From Beroe ovata (Eukaryota > Ctenophora > Nuda > Beroida > Beroidae), in the NCBI GenBank assembly GCA_946803715.1, contig CAMPET010000005.1, positions 575,357 to 639,356 on the forward strand: DNA of 64,000 bases. Direction: 5' to 3'. The stretch's first letter is position 1, and every line of letters starts with the position of its first letter. The position numbers were made by a program, and so were the translations under genes. Below the pieces are notes generated by a model. That model had not been told where the DNA came from, did not search any database, and saw only the letters and a program-made list of their open reading frames with translations. This document shows, one piece after another, positions 10,369 to 21,000 of the stretch.

Positions 10369-12053
10369 TGTTTATTTTCTCTATTTTGTACTTATTTCAC
10401 TATTTGAGTAAAGAACTGAACTCCTCCGTTTGAATAGTGTGTTGATAAAGATTAAATTCTAAATTAGATATTGCAATATTGCGGATCTGATTCCAGATTC
10501 GTAATATGCATTCTGCTGTGCACACGTTGCGCGCCCCTGTTCTACTCAGTGAACTGAAAAGTCGTAGAAACCACGGAGACGCGCAGCGCGCGCGCGCGCG
10601 GAGTATTTGGGTCACGCAGCGCGGGAACACATTCTGCGCCGCGCGATAGTAGTCGCGGACGCGGGATTTTATTTTCTGAGCACTTGTAGTTTGTACGTCA
10701 TCACGAATCACAGTGACGTTCATTCTCAGGAATTGGTGTTTAAAGAAATCGCTTGAGATCTGCACGCGAGCTCGGTACCTCAATTATATTATACAGTTCA
10801 TCCGACCATGAATTCAATGACGCGCGCGATATGAAGGAATTTCATATTTCCCGTCAAAATCGCTCATGCTTTTTTTATCGCGTTGGATAAAGAAGCGCGG
10901 AGAATTCTTTCGAGGATGTTTCCATGTGCTTATTATTTGGAACAACGGTTGCTCATTGTTTACACGTGGTTATCGATCATGGTTGATTGTTGATCCTTTT
11001 TAATCGTGGGTTTGCGTAGCATGGGAGTTGCTAGAGGACTCTACATCATCAGACACCATACAACTGTTCGATTTTTATGAAAAACTGTATTGGTGAGTTG
11101 AAATAAGATGATTCACATTGATCCTTTGATCACGTGCTGAACTACGAAGCATATTGTTCATAATACGTGTTCCTGAGTATTAGATTAATGATGAGATATG
11201 GACGGACAGACAGCATCTTTGTTCAACTGTGTTATGTGTGTGATTATTGGCTCATGCACTGCGAAGTGGAGGATTCACAAAATTTATCATCTGCAACTCG
11301 ATACACTGATAATTCCCCATTTCACCAGAATATAATCTCATTGAAATATTCGGTCCACGTGGTAGAGAAAATGTACATGAGGAACGGCTATATTTGAATC
11401 AACGATTTCAAAACGGACTTCCTGAAAATTCTTCACAATTCTAGAACAAAAATGAGCAGATTGCAGGACTCTATATTATCATTTTGCCGTAATGTTGTGA
11501 TGTTATTATGTTTTCCGTGAGAAAGTTCTCGAAGGTTGCGAGAGTGTTATATAAAGGCTGAGTCTGGAGTGTCGTGACCAGTATTTTTCCAACACTGTGT
11601 TTTCCTGTTTGCCGCTATGTGTATCATTAACTTAGTCCTGTTACCAGATGTTGATAGGGGTAAGTCTATCCGTTTGAATCTTGTCTGATAATGCCCTGAG
11701 TCAGTGCGTACATAACAGATGATGTGGCAGCCAATCAAAATTGACTAGAATGTTATCAAGTTGATTGTGATTGGCTGTCACAATCCCTTGCATATTTTAG
11801 TGGGTGACCTCACCTAAATGATGATCTCATTTGCTGTTTGGATATCCAGTAGCTCCCCCTTTGTATGTCGATTATGAGCCCTGAGGCTGGCCAAGAGCCA
11901 ATAGAAATTGTTATGTCGGTTGGTATTGTGTCTTGTTATTGAATCATTTGTTAACTTCATGATTACGGTACGTTGGGGCTGTCGCAGCTTACTCAACTTT
12001 CTCAGTAGTAGGAATGTCTTTGTATTTTCATCACAAATTTCCTCACATTTCAG
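10369..12053. other. Intergenic, no gene seen
   Basis: Contains a reverse copy of the GC-rich family B repeat (about 10,520-10,630), a CGCGCG patch near 10,822, and otherwise AT-rich sequence with short random ORFs. It is probably the promoter side of the MNK gene. Confidence 0.6.
10520..10630 (-). repeat. GC-rich repeat, family B, reverse copy
   Basis: Read on the minus strand this holds, in order, the blocks also found at 37,975-38,093: ACCCAAATACTCCGCGCG, a CGCGCG run, GTCTCCGTGGTTTC, CGACTTTTCAGTTCACTGAG and AGGGGCGCGCAACGTGTGCA. The conservation of long blocks over 27 kb marks a dispersed element. Confidence 0.8.
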
Positions 12054-12064
12054 ATCAAGAAGAG

Positions 12065-15000
12065 ATGGTCCAGAGTAACGGTTTCCACGAGACGGGGAAA
12101 GATTTCGGCTCCGACTTCTCTTCTCTCCGACAGAATACTCCCATTGAAATGGTAAGTCAGACAGTGTTTTAATTTTATATTACCTTTCTCCTATATTGAT
12201 TTCTCATAACTACTCTTACTCTGTCTGACTTTTCTACTTAATTGAGGCATGTACCAGAATAATCCCTCAATATTGGTATCCAGAGTCCTATTCCTAATGC
12301 TCGTGCAGTTTGTTAACTGGTTACTGTACCAGCTGTTATGTAGGCTCAGCCTCGCTGACTATACTTTGTAATTGGTGAACACAGCCACAAATTGATATTG
12401 ATCACGTGACAACAAAATCACTGAACACAATTATACAGCGCTCNCCTTTCTCCTATATTGATTTCTCATAACTACTCGTACTCTGTCTGATAATTCTACT
12501 CAATTGAGGCATATACCAGAATAATCCCTCAATATTGGTATCCAGAGTCCTAATGCTCGTGCAGTTTGATAACTGGTAACTGTACCAGCTGTTATGTAGG
12601 TTCAGACTCGCTGACTATACTTTGTAATTGGTGAACACAGCCACAAATTGATATTGATCACGTGACACGACGTATTAAATGGACAACAAAATCACTGAAC
12701 ACAATTATACAGCGCTCTTTATTCCATTATCGAGTGACATTATGTACTGGACATGTGACATTTGGCTCCGCGCCAGCAATCCTTTTATCCCCAACATAAA
12801 GGGGTGCGCTGACTTACTCTTTACTTCCCTTGCTTGCTTTTCTTATAGTAGTCTCTTTATAATAATTGAAAACGTACACATTCTTTGTAGCCTGGAAATT
12901 AAGTTTTATATTTCCTGAAAGTTTGTTTTATATTTCCTGATACTTGCCCCTGGGCTCTGATTATACTACATTGCCCTATTATTTGAGAGCAGCTGATACG
13001 GTTGCTNCCTTTTATCCCCAACATAAAGGGGTGCGCTGACATCTCTTACTCTTTACTTTCCCTTGCGTGCTTTTCTTATAGTAGTCTCTTTATAATAGTT
13101 GAGCTCTCGAAGTTAAAGAACCGTAAGATTTTTCCTTATTATCACGGACACGTCATACTTTGTAGCCTAGAAATTATGTTTTATATTTCCTGAAAGTTTG
13201 TTTTATATTTCCTGATACTTGCCCCTGGGCCCTGATTATACTACGTTGCCCTATTATTTGAGAGCAGCTGATACGGTTGCTAGGTCACCTGACTGGTTGC
13301 TATGTCACGCGATTCAATGTCACGTGACCTCATGTACTCAGAGCTTCATGACATTGTCGTTGGTCCACACAGATCAAACGTATATAACTTGTTATACATT
13401 CTAATTGAAGCTGCTCTACACGTAATTTGCCCCTATAAACACATTCATTTCGACAATTTTTTGCCCAGAGTGTGGATATAGATGATTTGTCACGTGGGCG
13501 ATAATTACCTCATGATTTTTAATTCCTGTTTCCTGAATACTGTGCAAATCTAATACGATTATATGCCCAGACCTGTGATCTCAGTGTATTATACACTCTG
13601 TATAACACACGCTCTCTCAAACTGACGCTCCTGTTCTGTCCCTCAGTTACATTGCCCCAGGATTTGTTCATCACCTTTTATCATGAACATTTGTTAGATC
13701 TGTTATGAACACTCCGGATAATCGCTCCATGAGAAACCCTTATTATAATTCTCAGGAGCTGGGATGATTATGGGACCGATTATCCCTTATTTGGATATAA
13801 AAGCCTTGTGTTAATGCTATGAATGTTATGGTTGTAACATACTGCTGTTTTGTTCGTTTGATGATGTTGTTTGTCTTCTAGGTTACTGGTCGTCAAAATT
13901 CAGATGGTTCCATTTAGTTCGTTCGAGAGTAGAAATCTTGTATTAGGATAAGCATATGTCCTTGCATGCTATCGATGAAAATGCTTTCGTGACGTGAAAA
14001 TTGTTGCTCGATTCATTCATTTTAGGACCAGATCATCAACATTCAACAAGCATTGATGTGTGACGACCTGTGATAGGTAGTCTTTCGTTGTGAAAATCGT
14101 GTCAAACGAAATCGCGGGCAGTTATTTACGTCTTTGCTAACTATTGATTCCTTATATCCAATCATATTCTTGATCCCCTATTCTCCTCCAAGAGGGTGTG
14201 GTATGCGATGACCTGTCATGCAGGACCCCTCTCCCGGTGTTGTGTCAAGTTCAAAACCAGGCTGTCACCACCCGATATCCAGTGATTATGGGACGATTGT
14301 CAGGAACAACACTGCTGGTTCAGAACCTCTACCAGTAATCCCTGAATTGGAATGTTGCCAACAGTCAGAGTGTAGGAAGAAGGTGTCGGAGATATGTTGC
14401 AATCAACCCATTTCATGTGAAGTTCCTCCCACATCTGAACCATACAATGCAGGGGTAACCGAGGCTGTTTCTGAAGGAGTATCGGCACTTCGGAAAGCAA
14501 GGAGTTTAGCGTGTTCTTGTGGACCCTGTGACTGGCTGTTTCGCGATTTAGCCGTGTGTGACGTTACGAGAGTGTTTTCATGTTGTTTTGCAGTCTTGGA
14601 CAAGAAGAATCTGACAACGTCTGATAGCAATTATAATGACAGCTTTCAAATTGATGACAACACTAAGTTTGACAGCTATTCCGACAATTGTAATGTCGAG
14701 GACAGCGTTGTAGTGGAAGGAGATGATGTTGTGGAGACAACAATTCCTGACCATGTGATAGATCATGCGATAGATCCTGTGATAGATCCTGTTATAGATC
14801 CTGTTATAGATTATGATGTGTTGAGGAGAAGTGCAACTGTTTGCAAGAGTGAAGCCGACACTTCCAGCAATACCGCGGACAAGATAGACACAGAGAGAGA
14901 AGTGGTGGAAAACACTGGTGAAGTGGAAGAAGTCGTGGACGACGGCAAGGAAGTATGAAATTATCCTTCTTTTTTCTTGATCACTCTTTGATTCCTAACT

Positions 15001-18000
15001 TCCTAGAACATACTCATGCGCGTCAACCTCGGTTTCACTCACGATACTTATCTCAGAGTATAGTACACATGGTGTTAAACACACTCACTCTTTCGTTACA
15101 ATAGATGAGAAAATCCCATTATGTGTAATGAATCACAACCATTGTGTGTAATGAATCATTGTGTGCACTTGTGATCACACCCACTTTCCTCTATTGTTCT
15201 TCTGCACAAACAATACGATATCATTAGCATGCTGTGCGAAAAGTGCAGTTCCAGTAAGAAATATTTATATTCGTTAGAAAATGATCTTATCCAAGAAAAA
15301 TATACATATGTATAGGACTTTGTTGGATTAAAAAGGACTTCATAGATCATTTCACCCTGATTAACTGCTCACTTTTTATGTGTATTAGATGTATAGTGTA
15401 TACTGTATAGTATAGGTACACTGCATTGTATACTGTATTGAACTAAATGGAAAGCACTGATTTTTTCAACGGAAAGTGATAACACGAAAAAAATGAAATG
15501 TAAATCATTTTTACAGCACTGAATACTGTATGTAAGCACTGAGTACTGTATGTACTATGTATAGGTACCCTGTATAGGTATACACTATACTGTATACTGA
15601 ACAGTTAGCACTGTATAGTGCATTCTGTATGTGATGTCCTTGACAAATAGGCTGGTCATGTTGTGGGGCACAGAACAATGCCCATAAACACGATCATTAT
15701 ATGTGTGTGTGTGTGTCTGAGTCACATGTGGCTCATAAAATTGTTCATTGAGTACATTGTGTTCGTGTACTGTTCGTAACGGTCATTTCTAAGCAACGAA
15801 AGAAACCGAGTAAGCTGTGATGAGTCATTATGAAAGTCCTGAAATTCTATTAGTATGACACTGTTCCTTTTTTCCGTGTTTGAGAACTGCAAAAAAGATG
15901 TATAACCCGTTATAAACTCAAAACTTACACGTTCTATCCTACTTTCATTGTTCAACCATACGAAGATGACGTATCGGTGCTCATGAAGAAGTAACATCCA
16001 TGTAGACCTCGTCTTTTCTGTGACAGTTCTGCTGACAGATTGACAAGAGAACCGAACTACTGTATCAACCAAGAAACACACACACGCACACACACACGCA
16101 TGGCACACACAAATTTGTGGTTGCTTCACGTCAACACTCGAATACGTCACTTTTACCACCAGCATGTGTCACGATTATAATTTCTAATAGTTTAGATTAA
16201 ACAAACCTCAGTAAGGACTCAGGATGTAGTCCAGAGCACTTTCCGAACTCCATGACATCTCTAAAGATGACAATTGTAGCTGCCAGCAGCTGTTCAAGTG
16301 TTGTCATAAATGGAAGGTTATTGTTAGTGTCTAGTGTCTAAATCCATCCTAGAAGTTTCTCGAATATTGTCTTATTAGTCTGGATGATTTGGTGGTCGAA
16401 GTTGTGGTGATGTTGGTTGTTTATGGTGTGAGCAGTTTTNCACACACACACACACACAAAATTGTGGTTGCTTCACGTCAACACTCGAATACGTCACTCT
16501 ATTCAACCAGCATGTGCCATGATAATAATTTCTAATAGTTTAGATTAAACAAACCTCAGTAGGACTCAGGATGTCGTCCAGAGCACTTTCCGAACTCCAT
16601 GACATCTCTAGAGATGACAATTGTAGCTGCCAGCAGCTGTTCAAGTGTTGTCATGAATGGAAGGTTATTGTTGGTGTCTAGTGTCTAAATCCATCCTAGA
16701 AGTTTCTCGAATATTGTCTGATGAGTTTGGATGATTTGGTGGTGATGTTGGTTGTTTATGGTGTGAGCAGTTTTGCCGACAGTCAAATTTGTCCATCTCA
16801 ACTTTCAAAATAAAACAACCTTTTTGTCAACAACAACCGGTTATATTATTGGTAATTCATTCCAGAACCCTTCCTGTCGTTATACCATTCGACATACTCA
16901 TTACCCAATTATAATGACTGGGGTGTGACGTCATTTTGGAGTTGTATTTCCGTATTTTAGACTTCGCCTCCATCTCAATTCGTCCGTCATGGAATGAAAT
17001 GTTTTCGAAGCAATGCACGAATATTTACTATGTAGTGATAGAAAACTACGTAATGAGAAGGATTATTATATTCACTAAAAGTATAAGTGTGTGCCATGTG
17101 TTAAGGAAACCTCATTGTTATAGTTTGTGTTCTACTACTGTTATGCTAGGGAGCGTGAAAAATAGCACAGTACTATGTAATGTTTCATTACGTAATAAAC
17201 ACACCCGGTTCAAAGTAGTGAGTTGGCTCACTTGAAGTTTGGGCTATTTCTATAGAATGGAGATTTGGAGTACTGCCAATTCAAACACTCAATGTCCGTG
17301 TGTGTGTTTGATCATGACAATGGAAACATCTGTTCTCCCTTTGAATAAATTCTACTGCTACTGTGTGTGTGTTTGAGGTTGTTGATGTTGATTTCGCTGA
17401 GGTCGTATCAAATATCGTTGATTGGGTCTCTCATTTTGGCATCCCTCCAGGAAAAGCGTTCCTCTTGCCTCAGGTCTTGCCTCAAATCGTCAATTTTCAC
17501 GTGTTGCCAAGCGTTGCTAGTGGGTCATGCGGTTATGTTCATTCCGGCGTACTTCATTCCTGCGAGAAATTCCCGGGAGAAGTTATGAAGCGTGCAATCA
17601 CACTTTTATACTTGTGTTTTTGTCGGTCTTACCATCGCATTCCAATACTATGTGTATGTTGCAGCGCTCGATATTTCATTTCTGAACAGACATACTTTAC
17701 TTAATAATATATACTTTCCTTAATAATATACTTTACTTAATAATAATAATAATATGCGAGTTCTAAATTCTTCACTCGTGACACCATTNCTCCTCGGTGA
17801 CTGAGCTCGCAAAAAGGGCCCTTCGGGCCCTTTTTGCTCGCACGTTCAAGTTTAACTACAGATGCCGCGGGGGGCTTGCCAGCCCCTTGATGTTTCATTA
17901 CGTAATAAGCGCACCCGGTTAAAAGTAGTGAGTTGTGAGTTGGCTCGCTTGAAGTTTGGGCTATTTCTATGGAATGGAGATTTGGAGTACTGCCAATTCA

Positions 18001-21000
18001 AACACTCAATGTGCGTGTGTGTCTGTTTGATCATGACAATGGAAAACATCTGTTCTCCCTGTGAATAAATTCTACTGCTACTGTGTGTGTGTTTGAGGTT
18101 GTTGATGTTAATTTCGCTGAGGTCGTATCAAATATCGTTGATTGGGTCTCTCATTTTGGCATCCCTCCAGGAAAATCGTTCTCCCTTGCCTCAGGTCTTG
18201 CCTCAAATCGTCAATTTCACGTGTTGCCAAGCGTTGCTAGGGGGTCATGCGGTTATGTTCATTCCGGCGTACTTCATTCCTGCGAGACATTTACTACGGT
18301 AGAAGTTATGAAGCGTTTATATTTGTGTTTTTGTCGGTCTTACCAACGCATTCCAATACTATAATTTTGGAATGTATCATGTTCCGTATATAGTGTATGT
18401 TGCAGCGCTCAATATTTCATTTCTGAACAGATATACTTTACTTAATAATATACTTTACTTAATAATAATAATATGCGAGTTATAAATTCTTCACTCGTGA
18501 CACCATTGCAAACTCGTCATAACAGTCGTTGACACGTCTATTTCTGGATTTGCGTTTTCCAACGAATTTATCGTGTTGGCACGTTCCCATCGCGTCAAAT
18601 TTCCAATAAATAGTACAATCCGGAATGTTTTTATACATGCAATCGATGCACCGTATTTAGTAAACTTTAACTTCGATCATTTCTAGAATAACAAACTGTT
18701 ATTAATATTACTCACATGACGAATTGAAATACTGTTTGCTAACATCTCATTATACGACACTTATTATCATTCGAGTGGGATTCATTTGTGATTATAGTAT
18801 GCAGCGCTTCAATAAAAATGTTTTTTGCGTGAATTTTGGAATTCCCTCATATATTATTCTATGTTATATCCTGTATTGTACATTATATCTCCATAGTAGC
18901 GTAGAGTAGTTGTTGTTGCTGGATGCTTCAAGTGGAGACTTGTTACTACACGACTGAGGTAAATCGTGTAAATCATGTGACTCGTGTCTTGGTGCAGCGT
19001 TGTAGTTAGAGGAACAAATTCAAGCTGTCACGTCCTGTTTCGGTACTTAAATTACCCGAGTTTCCCACCATCCCCTTATCCACTTCCCCAGTTCCCCTGG
19101 CTCTCCCCCAAACTTCACTCAGTCGCAGTTCACACCACGATCAACCCACTCTCTTCTCCTCACTTCACTCCCCCTCCACTCTCCAATCCTCCTCTCCTCA
19201 CTCACCCTCCACTCTCCAATCCTCCTCTCCTCACTCCCCCTCACTCCCCCTCTCTCACCCAGTCCACCCACCGCTCACTTCCTCCCTCCCCCAGAAGAGT
19301 AGTGTGGACGGGTACGATAGCGGGATAGGCTCCTCCCCCCTCGCCTCCTCTCTACCCGCGCAACCCCCGCAATCACTCCCGCTCAGCAAACCAGCCCGCC
19401 AGAGACGCCGGAAGAGGGGTTCAAGTACCGCCGCCCAGTCCTTCAACGGTGAGTCAAGATACCTGTGTTACCTATATACCTTAGTGATAAATGATCTCGA
19501 TACCGTATTCCGTATACCGATTATAGTGTTGCCGATGCACATTGCACATCCAGTGATCAACGGTGAGTCCCTTCGAAGGAAAGGATATTTTCCTTGTTCA
19601 GCGTTGAACAGGTGCACACTCAGAAATTTTGTACGTGTTTTCCTATCTCATCCAACGGTCCCCAACTTCCACTGCTTATTCTTTGTTTGCAATCTGTTAT
19701 GTCACAGCTATATATAGAATTCCCTGGCGTCAGCGATTCTATGCTGAACTTGAGTAGTTTTGAGTGTGATTCTAATTGCACGAGAACCCCAATTTCAAAC
19801 TGGCATTAACCCGAGCTATCATCGTATTGTTAGGAAGTTAACAATCGTCTCCTTTCCTTTTCAGATGTGTTCGAGCGAACGGGTAGGGTGCTGGGATCAG
19901 GGGCTTTCTCCAGTGTGGAGGTGTGTACCGAGAAGAAAACGAAGAAGGAATACGCTGTCAAGGTGAAATTTGGAATTGGATGTTTTTTCGGTGCTCTGTT
20001 TCTGTTTTGCACATTCCATTTCATACTCATGCTCAAGTGTTACATACTCAAGTTTAGTGATCAAGATCAATACTTATCACCTTTCCGCACATTTGAATCC
20101 TGCCAGTTATGACAGGATGACTGGCGCCACATCACATTATGACACCTCTCTTCGTTCACAAAGATTTGACACCTTACCCGTATACCTTAGTTGTACTTAT
20201 TAAGATCTGTACCAATAAGACGTGTACAATTTAAGACCTGTACTATTTAAGAAACTCTTTAAATTCAGTAACAATTGACATTCTGCTGGAAATTCTAGAT
20301 AGTTTACGAAGTGTTACAATAAGAGTTTAAACTCGGTTGAGTAAATGGGTCGATACTTGATTGTTATTTTCACACCTAAGAGTAAGCTGACTATTCTGGA
20401 AAGATCAGTGTTCTTCCCTTAGGTTATATCTAACCTAGGCTCTACTAGTGATCAGTGATGGGCGATGGCCTGGCTTGCAGTGGATAGGAGTTTGGGTCAG
20501 GGTTAGGCTGAGAAGTAGAATCCTATTTTAGTCTTTACTATTGTATAGATTTTTAAGCTAAGTGCAAACTGATCCGATCACTGAATGTGCACAGTTTCTC
20601 AACAGCAAATTGACTGATTGGGTTGACCTATTCTCCCATGCTTCACTGCCAATTGCTGACCTCAAATGTGCGCAGTTGTCTGGCAGCTGTGGTTTTATTT
20701 CGGATGAACGTCATAATTATGAACCAAATATGACAATTGGGTGGCTACATATGAGGAACTGCTTTCAAGTTGAATACTCAAGTCGGAGTAAATCGTGGGA
20801 ATGGTGAAAGATTTCCGTTCGTTGAAATTAAGAAATGTATAAATTAAAACCTGTAGAATTTAAGACACGTACAAATTAAGAAATTTTTTCTTAATTTTCT
20901 TATTTAGTACATGTCTTAATAAGTACAACTAAGGTATAATGTGTACACAGAGAGAGAGAGAGAGTCTCCATCATGTTTAAAGTTCAGTATATAATAGGGG

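Larger units (their letters stand above)
14959..19294. other. Rest of MNK intron 1
   Basis: Holds GTATAGTGTATACTGTATAG-like AT repeats (15,390-15,620), CA microsatellites (16,075-16,110 and 16,441-16,458), two large near-duplicate pairs (annotated) and a CT-rich tract of tandem CACTCTCCAATCCTCCTCTC units (19,140-19,290) that forms the acceptor of MNK exon 2. The ORFs in this stretch are duplicated along with the DNA and show no protein character. Confidence 0.55.

Noticed and set aside
17808-17842. Bacterial operon end, suggested by the terminator-like hairpin
   Set aside because: No bacterial gene or ribosome-binding site lies around it; the setting is an animal intron beside an N.
16936-18364. 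ORFs of 60-113 codons in MNK intron 1
   Set aside because: They are duplicated with the surrounding DNA at an assembly join, overlap in several frames and lack protein-like composition.
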